From Geobacter sp. SVR (GTDB lineage Bacteria > Desulfobacterota > Desulfuromonadia > Geobacterales > Pseudopelobacteraceae), in the NCBI RefSeq assembly GCF_016865365.1, contig NZ_AP024469.1:4494501-4558500 (forward strand): a stretch of DNA of 64,000 nt, written 5' to 3'. The notes below the pieces were generated by a model. That model worked only from the letters and a program-made list of their open reading frames with translations. It ran no database searches and was not told the origin of the DNA. Both the position numbers and the translations under genes were made by a program. This document shows, piece after piece, positions 26,473 to 35,339 of the stretch (positions within the stretch are counted from its first letter, which is position 1; the number at the start of each line of letters is the position of its first letter).

Positions 26473-26516
26473 ATTATACACGCACCATAGCAGATTACTG
26501 TTACAGCGATGTTACG
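26473..26516 (-). promoter_or_regulatory. candidate Pho-box promoter of pstS
   Basis: On the minus strand two GTAACA copies repeat with an 11-base period (26515-26500), and a perfect TATAAT lies 20 bases downstream (26478-26473). Tandem repeats with an 11-base period near the -35 region are the hallmark of PhoB sites; the sequence differs from the E. coli CTGTCAT repeat, so the assignment rests on position and spacing. Confidence 0.6.
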
Positions 26517-26569
26517 GCCTTGGAAATAGTAGGTAAAATCAGCACTCCCGCGCCCGCACCGAACGGCCG

Positions 26570-28315
26570 TTACGGGACATCCGCTTTTCTGACGGTGCAG
26601 GAAAAGACCGAGCCTTTGCCCTGCTCGCTGCTGACCGAAACTTCTCCCCCGTGGAGCTGAACGATATGCTTGACAATGGCCAGCCCCAGGCCGGTGCCCC
26701 CCTGTTCCCGGCTGCGGGCCTCGTCCACCCGGTAGAAACGTTCGAATATGCGGGGGATGTCCTTGAAGGGGATGCCGATACCGGTATCGGCCACGGAGAT
26801 GCGGACGAATTCCCCCTCATCCTCCGTGAACAGCCGGATGGTCCCTCCTGAGGGGGTATACTTGACCGCATTCTCCAGCAGGTTGATCAGTACCTGTTCC
26901 AGACGCCCCTGGTCCGCCATGACGCGCGACTGCCGCTGCATCGCTTCGTTGATGATGGTGACCCCCTTGCTGCGCGCCGCCTCTTCCAGCAGCATGCAGG
27001 CCTTGGCCATCGTTCCCCCCACATCCATCGGAAAAAGTTCCAATGCGGCCTGGTTCGACTCCAGGTGCGAGAGGGTCAGGATATCGTTGATCAGGGATGC
27101 CAGACGTTCGGAATGGTGCTGGATGATCTCGACGAAGCGGGCCGCCCGCTGCGGGTCCGACTCCATCAGTCCGTCCAGCAGCGTCTCGGCATAGCCCTTG
27201 ATGACCGAGACAGGTGTGCGCAGCTCATGGGATACATTGGCCACGAAATCCCGCCGCATGTTCTCGACCCTCTTCATGTCTGAGATGTCGTGAAATACTG
27301 CCACCACCCCCTGATTGCCGCCGCTGATCATCAGCGGGACCCAGTGCGTCAGCAGGGTGGTCCCACCGGCCGGCAGGACGATTTCCCGCACAAGCTCTCC
27401 CTGCGTCCTCCGCACGTCGTCAAAGGCCGCCAGCAGATCGGGGTGACGCGAAATCTCCACCAGGCGCTGCCCTTCCACGTCCCCCGCAAGGCCGAACATA
27501 TTCCGGAAAGGGGGATTGACCAGCGAAATGGTGCCATCCACTGAAGCCACCATGACCCCTTCCCCCATGCCGCGCAGGATGGTTGCCAGACGCTGTTTTT
27601 CGGCGGAAAGGCTCTTGACCTGGCTGTCGATGCGGCTGGCCATCTCGTTCAACACCTGGGCCAGTTCCCCCACCTCGTCGCTGGTGGCGGCGTCGATGGT
27701 TACCGGCTCACCGCGCCCGATGCGTGCGGCAGCGGCGGCTATGTCGCGCAAGGGGCGCGAGGTCAGGTTGGACAGGAAATAGCTCACCACCAGTGCCGCC
27801 AGGATCGTCAGCAGCGCCACCCCTCCCAGCACCCCGTGCAGCGTTGATGTCGCCTCATCCAGATACTCGAGCGGCAGCGCCAGGCGCAGATAGCCGTGGC
27901 CGCTGGCCAGAGCGACGTAGAGCATGTTGCGGCGCAGGGTCTCGGAATAGCGCACCGCGCTGCCCCTGCCCGTTTTCCTGGCCTCCTGCACCTCCGGGCG
28001 ATTCAGGTGGTTCTGCAGCTCCGCCAGATTGGCCTGTCCCACATCGGAATCGCCGATGACCGTTCCGTCAGGAGCGATCAGCGTCACACGCGCCCTAATG
28101 GCGTTCCCCACCCGCTCGGCCAGTTGCTGCGGCTTGTGGGACTGCGCCTCCTGTTCGGTCAGCAGGCGTGCCAGCATGGCCTGATTGATCAGGCTGGCGC
28201 GGCTCTCCTCGATCATTGCCGTGGTCAGGCTGTGCTTGAAATACAGGTAATAAGCCCCGGACACCATCACCACGAACAGGATGTAGGAAAGCATCAACTT
28301 GGTTCTGAAGCGCAT
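26570..28315 (-). CDS. phoR: phosphate regulon sensor histidine kinase PhoR
   Basis: A 581-residue kinase: segment 1 (about 7-25), periplasmic domain to about 160, segment 2 (about 160-182), HAMP, a PAS domain (about 240-345), phosphoacceptor FVANVSHELRTPVSVIKGY (His about 360) and ATPase domain with NLLENAVKYTPSGG, ADTGIGIP and GGTGLGLAIVKHIV. It overlaps nothing and follows phoB after two bases. PhoR with a periplasmic sensory part is longer than the E. coli form. It phosphorylates PhoB when Pst/PhoU report low phosphate. Confidence 0.95.
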   Translation of the reverse strand: MRFRTKLMLSYILFVVMVSGAYYLYFKHSLTTAMIEESRASLINQAMLARLLTEQEAQSHKPQQLAERVGNAIRARVTLIAPDGTVIGDSDVGQANLAELQNHLNRPEVQEARKTGRGSAVRYSETLRRNMLYVALASGHGYLRLALPLEYLDEATSTLHGVLGGVALLTILAALVVSYFLSNLTSRPLRDIAAAAARIGRGEPVTIDAATSDEVGELAQVLNEMASRIDSQVKSLSAEKQRLATILRGMGEGVMVASVDGTISLVNPPFRNMFGLAGDVEGQRLVEISRHPDLLAAFDDVRRTQGELVREIVLPAGGTTLLTHWVPLMISGGNQGVVAVFHDISDMKRVENMRRDFVANVSHELRTPVSVIKGYAETLLDGLMESDPQRAARFVEIIQHHSERLASLINDILTLSHLESNQAALELFPMDVGGTMAKACMLLEEAARSKGVTIINEAMQRQSRVMADQGRLEQVLINLLENAVKYTPSGGTIRLFTEDEGEFVRISVADTGIGIPFKDIPRIFERFYRVDEARSREQGGTGLGLAIVKHIVQLHGGEVSVSSEQGKGSVFSCTVRKADVP

Positions 28316-28317
28316 CG

Positions 28318-28998
28318 TCAGTTCTCCTCCATCTTGTAGCCGAAACCGCGCACGGTTTTGATCAGGTCGCCCGGCGCGCCGAGTTTGCCTCTCAGACGGG
28401 TGATATGCGTATCAACAGTGCGGGTGTCGCCGGCATTGTTGTAACTCCAGACATCCTGAAGCAGCCTTTCCCGGCTGATGACCCGCCCGATGCGCTCGGC
28501 CAGGTACAGCAGCAGCTTGTACTCGGTACTGGTCAATTCCACCTCCTGCCCTGCACTCATTACCAGGTGCCGTTGTTTATCGATGGCGATGGCACCCACG
28601 GACAGCAGGTCCCGGACCGGCTCCTCCACTTCCAGGCGCCGCATGACCGCCTTGATGCGCAGGGTCAGCTCCCGCATGGAAAAAGGTTTGACGATATAAT
28701 CGTCGGCACCCACCTCGAAACCGACCACCCGATCGATCTCATCCCCCTTGGCGGTCAGCATCAGGACCGGAGTGTGCATGGTGCGCCGGTCCCGGCGGAG
28801 TGCCCTGCACACCTCGGTGCCGAGCATGCCGGGCAGCATCAGGTCCAGCAGGATCAGGTCGGGCTTTTCGGCCAGGGCCTTTTCCAGGCCGGTGGTTCCC
28901 TCATGGGCCAGAGAGACCTGGAAGCCCTCCTTTTCCATGTTGTAGGCCAGCAGTTCGGCCAAGTCCTTTTCGTCCTCGATAACCAAAACGCGCTTCAT
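28318..28998 (-). CDS. phoB: phosphate regulon response regulator PhoB
   Basis: A 226-residue OmpR-type regulator: acidic pocket VIEDEKDL, phosphoacceptor Asp in LILLDLMLPG (about 53), Lys in IVKPFSMRELTLR, and a winged-helix domain with LTSTEYKLLLYLAE, VDTHITRLRGKLG and VRGFGYKME. It heads the minus-strand phosphate block, with phoR two bases after it. A 28-base palindrome lies about 50 bases upstream. Confidence 0.95.
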   Translation of the reverse strand: MKRVLVIEDEKDLAELLAYNMEKEGFQVSLAHEGTTGLEKALAEKPDLILLDLMLPGMLGTEVCRALRRDRRTMHTPVLMLTAKGDEIDRVVGFEVGADDYIVKPFSMRELTLRIKAVMRRLEVEEPVRDLLSVGAIAIDKQRHLVMSAGQEVELTSTEYKLLLYLAERIGRVISRERLLQDVWSYNNAGDTRTVDTHITRLRGKLGAPGDLIKTVRGFGYKMEEN

Positions 28999-29045
28999 GG
29001 GTGACTCCTTGCAGATATGACCGGATATGTGGCGGGTCGGTAATC

Positions 29046-29073
29046 CGTTTGTAACATGATTGTGTTACAAACG
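29046..29073. promoter_or_regulatory. 28-base palindrome upstream of phoB
   Basis: CGTTTGTAACA (29046-29056), TGATTG, TGTTACAAACG (29063-29073): a perfect 11-base inverted repeat, each half carrying the GTAACA element also seen at pstS. It lies between divergent phoB and the small gene at 29224 and could be an operator; it has no U-run on the phoB side that would suggest a terminator. Confidence 0.55.
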
Positions 29074-29223
29074 TGTGTCGAAATCACTAATATTGTGTGG
29101 AAAAATAGAAATATCGCCGAGGGAGCGTCTGATTCGGCAGATGTTGCACAACGTTTATCCGGTTTCCACGGGATTGTAATAATTGAAGTATATACTTTCC
29201 GGTAAAACGGGAGGTATGGACTC

Positions 29224-29427
29224 ATGAAAATAAGACTTTACGAAGACTACTATCACTGGTGCTGCGACTGGTGCGACAGCGAAAACAGCGTGCTGTGGGC
29301 AAAGATACAGGAACCGGTCTATTGCGGTGCCTGTCATCGCGTAATGCACTTGGGGGGCGATCATCCGGCCCACCGGGAAACCTGGATCTCGGCAGGACTG
29401 TGCCACACGGCACCGGCGTCGGGGTAA
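29224..29427 (+). CDS. small zinc-ribbon-like protein
   Basis: A 67-residue protein with two cysteine pairs, CDWC (about 14-17) and CGAC (about 34-37), spaced as in zinc ribbons, plus further His and Cys residues. GGGAGG ten bases ahead supports the ATG. There is no signal peptide, so the CGACH segment is unlikely to carry heme. It is divergent from phoB. Function unknown. Confidence 0.65.
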   Translation: MKIRLYEDYYHWCCDWCDSENSVLWAKIQEPVYCGACHRVMHLGGDHPAHRETWISAGLCHTAPASG

Positions 29428-29443
29428 GGCAGCGGCGCTTCCC

Positions 29444-29485
29444 ATCGGGATATCCATCCGGGATGGGCCGGACGGATATCCCGAT
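29444..29485. terminator. hairpin after the small zinc-ribbon gene
   Basis: ATCGGGATATCC (29444-29455) and GGATATCCCGAT (29474-29485) form a perfect 12-base stem around an 18-base loop. No U-run. Confidence 0.5.
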
Positions 29486-29525
29486 CCCGTGGATAGCCCT
29501 GTGAAATTTCGCCGCATAGAGCGGA

Positions 29526-29557
29526 AAAAAACGGCCTGCGAACGCAGGCCGTTTTTT
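29526..29557. terminator. bidirectional terminator downstream of tatA
   Basis: AAAAAACGGCCTGCG and CGCAGGCCGTTTTTT are inverse copies with A/T tracts on both sides; it can end the tatA transcript (minus) and the small gene transcript (plus). Confidence 0.85.
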
Positions 29558-29578
29558 CGTCGATCAGATCAGAAAGCG

Positions 29579-29749
29579 TCACGCTTCCCTGGATTTCATC
29601 TCAATCTCGTCCTTGCCTTCCGAGGCCTTGCGGAAGTTGCGGATGGTCTTGCCCAGCGCGCCTCCCAGCTCAGGCAGGCGGCCTACCCCGAAGATCAGGG
29701 CGACGATGACCAGGATGATGCTGAGTTCAGGCAAACCAAATCCGAACAT
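29579..29749 (-). CDS. tatA: twin-arginine translocase subunit TatA, short
   Basis: A 56-residue protein: start [20 protein letters not shown] (one membrane segment), then the family hinge [19 protein letters not shown] with the amphipathic helix, and a short charged tail. TatA rings form the pore for folded Tat substrates. It lies 21 bases after the gene for a Tat-signal phosphoesterase on the same strand and is followed by a terminator, so it is probably a substrate-linked TatA. No tatC is nearby. It is shorter than typical TatA (about 60-90). Confidence 0.9.
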   Translation of the reverse strand: MFGFGLPELSIILVIVALIFGVGRLPELGGALGKTIRNFRKASEGKDEIEMKSREA

Positions 29750-29770
29750 GGTGCTGTCTCCTTCCCGGCC

Positions 29771-31702
29771 TTATATGCCGGTGATAGCGGCGAAGTAGCC
29801 GTTGTAGTTGAGGACCGCCCAGACAACGCCGTTGGTCGTATCGACGCCGTAGGTGCCCAAGGCGGCGCCCGCCGTGTAGGGGCCACTGACGAGTTTCTTG
29901 GCGTTGCTGCCGATATTTTGGTCCACGGCGTTCACCCAGGTGCCGTTATAGTCCGGAGTGGCCAGGACCGGCGTGCCCTTGGACTTGTCATAGCTCAATT
30001 GAAGCACGTACTGGTCGGTCTGGTCGCTCCCCAGGGTGTACGCCATGCCCCACAGGGCGAGGATGTCGCTGGCGGTGCCGTTGGCGTCCCACCAACTCGT
30101 GGTCACAGCGTTGGAGTATTTGCGGCCGCTCGGATCCACGATCGGGTTGCCGTTGGTCCCGGCCAGAATCTTGATGGTGGTGGCCTTGTAGGTGTCCGTG
30201 ACCGCGGTTAAGGGATCGCCGTTGCTCAGCACGAATTCCTTGCCCGCCTTGCTCAGGCCGAAGGTCTCCCGTTTGGTGAAGTTGAGAGTGGCCGGGGTGG
30301 TGAGCATCAGGGATTCGGTGTTGTCGCCGTAAATAACGGGGATCGGGGCTGAGTAATAATCGATCTGCACGTTCGGCCCGTCCACCGTGACGATGTAGTA
30401 GCCGACGGTGTACAGCTCCTGGCTCAACTGGGTTTGCCGCTTGTTGCCGCAGAAGTACTCGTCATTGGATTTGAGCGCCGACGGTCCCGCCGCTCCGCGT
30501 CCGGTGGGATTGTTCTCGTTGGGGGTGTAAAACTTGGAGCTGTTGGACTGGCAGAGGATATGATGGACCTGGCCCGACCCGTTGCCGTCGATGGTTTTCA
30601 CGATGCTGCGGTTGTGGATGTGGTCGTGGCCGCAGAAGTAGAAGTCAACCTTGTTGGTGTCAAGGACCCGGATGAAATCGTCCATGCCGGGGGCATTTGC
30701 GGTGGAGGGGTCGGTACCGAAGAGCACGTCCACATGCTGCTGGGTGATCAGCCCCTTGTGGGCAAAGACGAAAGCGTGGGGAGTAATGCTCGCGTCCCTG
30801 CCCGAGAGAGTGGTGTTTACCCATGCCGTCTGTTTTCTGGCCGTTGTTCCCAGCGCGTAGGCCGCGCCGTCCGGGTCTTTCCCGTCAAGCGTGGTGAACT
30901 GGTCGATGAGCACGAACCGGGCGTTATTGTAGTCGAAGCCGTAGGAAAGTCCTTTCAGATTGGCGCTGGGGCTGCCTATGGTGCTGAAGTTCTTGCCCAT
31001 GGTGAAACTGCTTCCCGTTTTGCTGGGGCTCGGCTGCTTGGCGCTGTCCGGGTTGATTAGGCTCAGCACATTGGCCGGAGAAGCGTTCATGGAGCCGTCC
31101 TGGGTCTGGGGGAAGATGGTCTGGAACTCCTGGGCGGTTACCGCGGTGTCGTCGTGGTTGCCCCGTACCGGGAAAAAACCGATGCCGGCGTTGTACAGCT
31201 TTTGGGCAAAGAGCGCCCTGGTATCCTCGGCCACCTGGCCGTTGGCCATGACATAGGCGGCGGTGCCGTCCGCTTTGGCGATATTCCGGTTGTTGCCCGG
31301 AGCATCATAGCCCGCATCCGCGAAGTCACCCACCTGCACCACGAAATTTACTCCATGGGCGATGAAGCGGTCGTTGAGTTTCTGGACGATGTCGATGGCG
31401 GAGGTGTTCGGGTTTTTGCCGTCGTCATAATAGGAATTGCCATCGGCCCATTTCATATTGAGCCACTGAGTGTCGGCCATGACCCCGAATTTCCAGGCGG
31501 TTTTATTGGTTGTGGAGTTCGGACCGACCGACGCAGCCAGCGACCTGGGACTTGACGAATTGTCCGATCCGCACCCGCCGACAACCATGGTGGTGGCCAC
31601 GGCGCCGACGCCGACCGCCGCGCGTTTCATGAATTCTCGCCGGTCTATGCCTTTCACCGCGATCTCACCCGTTTCATTGTTCTTGTCATCATGTTGCGAC
31701 AT
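29771..31702 (-). CDS. Tat-exported metallophosphoesterase
   Basis: A 643-residue protein with a twin-arginine signal (DRREFMKRAAVG at about 21) ending in GGCG, a possible lipobox, so it may be a lipid-anchored periplasmic enzyme. The calcineurin-like metal site is present as MADTQW (an Asp-x-Gln variant of the usual DxH), VGDFAD, GNHDD, FVFAHKG and GHDHIHNRS. Substrate unknown: phosphomonoesters, nucleotides or phospholipids are possible. The gene precedes its own tatA and lies near the phosphate block, but no Pho-type repeat was seen upstream. GGAGGG is about eight bases before ATG. Confidence 0.88.
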   Translation of the reverse strand: MSQHDDKNNETGEIAVKGIDRREFMKRAAVGVGAVATTMVVGGCGSDNSSSPRSLAASVGPNSTTNKTAWKFGVMADTQWLNMKWADGNSYYDDGKNPNTSAIDIVQKLNDRFIAHGVNFVVQVGDFADAGYDAPGNNRNIAKADGTAAYVMANGQVAEDTRALFAQKLYNAGIGFFPVRGNHDDTAVTAQEFQTIFPQTQDGSMNASPANVLSLINPDSAKQPSPSKTGSSFTMGKNFSTIGSPSANLKGLSYGFDYNNARFVLIDQFTTLDGKDPDGAAYALGTTARKQTAWVNTTLSGRDASITPHAFVFAHKGLITQQHVDVLFGTDPSTANAPGMDDFIRVLDTNKVDFYFCGHDHIHNRSIVKTIDGNGSGQVHHILCQSNSSKFYTPNENNPTGRGAAGPSALKSNDEYFCGNKRQTQLSQELYTVGYYIVTVDGPNVQIDYYSAPIPVIYGDNTESLMLTTPATLNFTKRETFGLSKAGKEFVLSNGDPLTAVTDTYKATTIKILAGTNGNPIVDPSGRKYSNAVTTSWWDANGTASDILALWGMAYTLGSDQTDQYVLQLSYDKSKGTPVLATPDYNGTWVNAVDQNIGSNAKKLVSGPYTAGAALGTYGVDTTNGVVWAVLNYNGYFAAITGI

Positions 31703-32125
31703 GCTCTTGTCCCTCCTTCGTAGAGTAATAGTGACGCAGGAAACAGTGCTGCAACCGGGCTTCGTTACCGTCGCCCCCGTGGCGTAAACCGCGGGGACAT
31801 GTCGGTGGATTGGGTCTTCGAACAGGAAACAGCGTGACGAAAGGAGACTCAGGCGCGAAGGCGGGGTCTGCCTTCAGTTGGGGCGGCATGCTGTCAGGAT
31901 CTTTCCTATCAAATCAATATTGCAGCGCAATGGAGGGTTTGAAACGTTTATGTGATAAATCGTCAACCGGTCGTGCGGCGGCAACGGCTCTGCCGTGGCG
32001 CCTGCTCAGGCGATTCCGGTGGAGTCCGGGTGAAGCGGAGAATAAAGGGAAGGAAGTATGGATATCCAGACAGGGAGGGCAGTACGTGAAGGAAACGGAT
32101 CGAAAGGGGAAGGGAACGACCGGGA
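31703..32125. other. intergenic stretch, no convincing gene
   Basis: About 420 bases between the phosphoesterase start and the end of the next minus-strand gene. An open plus-strand frame (31810-32148) has low-complexity, Arg/Gly-rich translation and no ribosome site. The phosphoesterase promoter must lie here, but none stands out. Confidence 0.5.
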
Positions 32126-32335
32126 TCAGAACAGGTGATAGGAACTGAACCCCGGGTCTTTTTTCCGGACCGCCTCAATTTCCCGATCGATCAAATCGCG
32201 GAACTGCGGATCGTCCATCCGGCTCAGCCGCACCAGCAGCTCTTCCCATTCATGGCAGACGAACGGCTTTTCCTGGTAGGACGCCAGTACCGACAGCGCG
32301 GCCCTGGCCTTCGATGCATATTCTTCGCTGGTCAT
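32126..32335 (-). CDS. small hypothetical protein
   Basis: A 69-residue soluble protein beginning MTSEEYASKARAAL, mostly helical and charged, with no membrane segment or known motif. GGAGGAG seven bases ahead supports the ATG at 32335; in-frame ATGs further upstream overlap this site. It is on its own between the phosphoesterase and the MCP. Confidence 0.65.
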   Translation of the reverse strand: MTSEEYASKARAALSVLASYQEKPFVCHEWEELLVRLSRMDDPQFRDLIDREIEAVRKKDPGFSSYHLF

Positions 32336-32466
32336 TTTCTCCTCCATGGCAGCATGTGTTCCTGCTGCCACTATACCGCAGCCGGCGGCCGGGCGGTGTT
32401 ACAGTATGGCAACGATTCGCGCCGGCCGGTCCGCCCACCGCCGACCGGCCGTCTGCGTGGAAAGCG

Positions 32467-34725
32467 TCAGGCCGAGATCAGCTTCATCGGCGAGACCGGA
32501 GGAGACAGCTGGCCAGGCTGGGTACCGCTGCCGCCGGCAATGGGCTGCCAACGCTGCGCGGTGCCCTGCCGCAGGACCGGTTCCACGGTCAAGCTCCCCT
32601 CGGGGCAGGTGTACCGGCTGATTTCCTCCCTGAGGTCCACGGCCAGCCGGGATAGGTTGTCCGATTCCGTGGCGATGTAGGCCGCGGCCTGGACGGTCTC
32701 TGCAGACGATCGCTCGATGGCGACGATGTCCGCGCTGATCTCGTCGGAGGATTCGGCCAACTGCCCGGTGGCGGTGGAGATCTCAGAGGTCATTTCCTGC
32801 AGCAGTGACACGCTCCCCACGATCTGGCGGAGAGAATCGCCGGCCTGGGCCGAGTGAGCCACGCCGCGCTCCACCTTTTCCAGGCATTTCTGCATGGCCT
32901 TTACCGCGGACTGGGTATCGTCCTGGATCGCCTTGATGCGACGAGTGATATCCACGGTCGCATCGGCGGTGCTGGTGGCCAGCTTGCGCACCTCGTCGGC
33001 CACAACCGCGAACCCCCGGCCGTGCTCTCCGGCCCGGGCCGCCTCGATGGCGGCATTCAGGGCCAGCAGGTTGGTCTGGTCCGTGATCTCCACGATCAGA
33101 TCGACGATCTCACCCACCTGCTGGGAGTGGTCGTGCAACGAGTGCATGGTTGCGGTGGATTCCTCCACTGCAGCGGCGATTTCCTGGACTTCGCGGCCGG
33201 TCCTGGCGACGATCTCGGCGCCCTGCGCGGCGATCGCGCCGGCATCCTGAGCGGATCCGGCAATGCGGGCCGTATTGGTGGATATCAGGGTGACGGTCTG
33301 GGCCATTTCCATGGAGGCCGCCGCCACCTGGCTGATGCTGGCGGACTGACTGCCGATGGCGGCGTGGATCTCCTGGGCCGCGCCGGTCAGGCCGTGGGAG
33401 CTGTGGGAGAGCTTCGACGAGGAGCCCGAAACCGCCGAAATGATGCGGGTGAAGGATTCTATCAGCTTGTTGAAGGCCTGACTGGTGACGCCGAACTCGT
33501 CATTGCGCTTGATGGCCACGGACTGCGTGAAATCTCCGGTTTCCGCGATGGAGGTGAAGGCCTGGGTCATCCTGCTGAGCGAGCGGTTGATGCACACCAT
33601 GGTGGTGATGCCGATCAGGAGCGCTGCCGCGACAACTGCCAGAGAAACGCCGATCAACAGTTTCTTGAACAGGTCGACCCGCTCTCCGACGACGGTGACG
33701 AACTTCTGCTGTTCCTGGGCCGTGGACTGGACATTGGCCTCGCTTTTGAGTCCCTGCTCAAGTGCAACTGCCTTGACCTTTTTCACCGAATTGTCGACCA
33801 GCGCCATATTTTCGAGGACCTTCCGCTGGGAGGCGCTGATGGTCCGCAGGGAGCCACCCGCGCTGGCGACTGCGCCGTTGATGGTGGCGACCATGTCGTC
33901 GACGAAACCGGAGTTCTTGATCTCCTTGATCCCCTTGCCGGCCTGGTTGACGTTGCGGATGATGCGCGCCTGGATGGCCTGCACCTCGGCGCTGGCCCTG
34001 TCCAGGTCGGCCGGCGTCTCGCTGAGCATGATCATGCGGGCCTTGGCGTCCAGCAGCTTTGCATCGACGCCGATGGCATAGACGATGTCATTGAGCGAGT
34101 TGATCCGCTTGTGCATGACCAGGTCGTTGTCCACCTCGTTGCGGTAATCCTGGACACTTTCCAGGATCTCGGGGCTGGTATTTTTCTCCTTCAGCCGCGT
34201 CTCCAAGGTCTGGGTGGCGGTGGCGGCACGCCTGCTGGTTGCCAGCACCAGCGTGCCGACGATCTCCTTGAGGCTGACCAGAGACTTGTCCACGCGCGCC
34301 ATGGCGCCGTTCACCTTGGAGGCTTCCTCCTTGAACACCGCCATACTTTTGAACTTCTCATCCGTGGCTTTGAGCACCTGGGCGTGCAGGTCGCTGAAGA
34401 TCGCGGTTTCCATCGGATTTTTCCTGAGACTGTTGAGCTCCGCGTTGATCCTGTCCAGGTTCTCCCGTTCACGGGTTATGGCGGCGGAGATCTGTTTGAC
34501 ATCCTGCAGGTCGTTGGACAGGCCGAGCTGCAGCAGATCGGCCGAAAGTTTCTCCACTGCCTGCTGAAACTGCACGGTCTTCACCTGAAGCGGCGTCGAC
34601 TGGGAGGTCAGCACCGTGATCTTGTCCTTGACCATCAGGATCGTGACCAGACTGAAGGCGGCAATGCCAATAATGCCGGCAATGCTGATGAACGTACTGA
34701 GATAGAGACGGGTTTTGATCTTCAT
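32467..34725 (-). CDS. methyl-accepting chemotaxis protein
   Basis: A 752-residue transmembrane receptor: segment 1 (about 8-32), a long helical periplasmic domain (about 33-355), segment 2 (about 358-383), HAMP, and the cytoplasmic signalling domain with the CheA/CheW contact tip DQTNLLALNAAIEAARAGE and VVADEVRKLA. It ends without a pentapeptide CheR tether. The periplasmic part is large and coiled; the ligand is unknown. Its own ribosome site is weak (GGAA), while a strong GGAGG lies upstream at a leader ORF that ends on the MCP start codon. Confidence 0.94.
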   Translation of the reverse strand: MKIKTRLYLSTFISIAGIIGIAAFSLVTILMVKDKITVLTSQSTPLQVKTVQFQQAVEKLSADLLQLGLSNDLQDVKQISAAITRERENLDRINAELNSLRKNPMETAIFSDLHAQVLKATDEKFKSMAVFKEEASKVNGAMARVDKSLVSLKEIVGTLVLATSRRAATATQTLETRLKEKNTSPEILESVQDYRNEVDNDLVMHKRINSLNDIVYAIGVDAKLLDAKARMIMLSETPADLDRASAEVQAIQARIIRNVNQAGKGIKEIKNSGFVDDMVATINGAVASAGGSLRTISASQRKVLENMALVDNSVKKVKAVALEQGLKSEANVQSTAQEQQKFVTVVGERVDLFKKLLIGVSLAVVAAALLIGITTMVCINRSLSRMTQAFTSIAETGDFTQSVAIKRNDEFGVTSQAFNKLIESFTRIISAVSGSSSKLSHSSHGLTGAAQEIHAAIGSQSASISQVAAASMEMAQTVTLISTNTARIAGSAQDAGAIAAQGAEIVARTGREVQEIAAAVEESTATMHSLHDHSQQVGEIVDLIVEITDQTNLLALNAAIEAARAGEHGRGFAVVADEVRKLATSTADATVDITRRIKAIQDDTQSAVKAMQKCLEKVERGVAHSAQAGDSLRQIVGSVSLLQEMTSEISTATGQLAESSDEISADIVAIERSSAETVQAAAYIATESDNLSRLAVDLREEISRYTCPEGSLTVEPVLRQGTAQRWQPIAGGSGTQPGQLSPPVSPMKLISA

Positions 34726-34766
34726 GCGCGATTTCCGACGGTGCTGCGATTGACGCTGCTGTGCAT
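34722..34766 (-). CDS. 14-codon leader ORF coupled to the MCP gene
   Basis: ATG at 34766 with GGAGG seven bases ahead, 14 codons (MHSSVNRSTVGNRA) and a TGA that overlaps the MCP ATG (ATGA). Ribosomes loaded at the strong site would re-start on the MCP, so its translation is probably coupled. An alternative is a sequencing or natural frameshift in the MCP N-terminus, but segment 1 already starts directly at the MCP ATG. Confidence 0.5.
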   Translation of the reverse strand: MHSSVNRSTVGNRA

Positions 34767-35032
34767 TTAATTTCCTCCGCGAAATGATTCCAATGAAGGG
34801 AAATGTAGCAAAGCCACGTTACAGCGGTGTGCCGGGTTGTTAAAATGTCTGTCACAAAAGCCGGGGGCAGAAAAGCGCGTTTCACGTCACGCACCTTTTC
34901 ACAAGATGGCACACCACTGTAACCCGCCCTCCATTAGTATCCGCATCACAGTGCGGCACGCGTTCGCAGCGACGTGGCAACGGAGTGGCGGATGGCGGGT
35001 CCGATCATTCGAGGAACAAGGAGGTCGGCGAC

Positions 35033-35221
35033 ATGACATGCCCGAAGTGCAAAGCAAAGATTGGAGTCATGAGGCAGGTGATTTTCATGGATACCGGTAC
35101 TGTCGACAGCAGCCGATGCATCATCTGCGGCTACCTGGCATCGAAGGATCATCTCAAACAACACAAGAAGCCTTCGAAACGAAAGCAGAAGGGCACCGAC
35201 CGGCCGGACATGGCCGCTTGA
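35033..35221 (+). CDS. small zinc-ribbon protein
   Basis: A 62-residue protein beginning MTCPKCKAKIG with CPKC (3-6) and CIIC (about 29-32), the four cysteines of a zinc ribbon, followed by a Lys/Gln-rich basic tail that may bind nucleic acid. AGGAGG nine bases ahead supports the ATG at 35033. A strong terminator follows. Function unknown. Confidence 0.75.
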   Translation: MTCPKCKAKIGVMRQVIFMDTGTVDSSRCIICGYLASKDHLKQHKKPSKRKQKGTDRPDMAA

Positions 35222-35262
35222 GCCGATACGCCGGAGACAATGGACTTTTGCAGTGCGGCCGC

Positions 35263-35297
35263 AAGAAAGGGGCTCCCCCCACGGGAGCCCCTTTCTT
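35263..35297. terminator. bidirectional terminator
   Basis: AGAAAGGGGCTCCC pairs with GGGAGCCCCTTTCT; it lies between the convergent zinc-ribbon gene and the next minus-strand gene. Confidence 0.8.
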
Positions 35298-35339
35298 CGA
35301 TACATGCCGGCCTGCGATCGGATCGGCGGGGGGGACCGA

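Noticed and set aside
29224-29427. The CGACH sequence in the small protein as a heme site
   Set aside because: No signal peptide is present and a matching CDWC pair makes a zinc ribbon more likely.
31810-32148. A 112-codon plus-strand frame before the small gene at 32335
   Set aside because: Low-complexity Arg/Gly translation, no ribosome site and overlap with the minus-strand gene end.
32854-34770. A 638-codon open frame antisense to the MCP gene
   Set aside because: It mirrors the MCP codons with a His/Gly/Asp-rich translation and no ribosome site. It reflects GC-rich third positions, not a gene.
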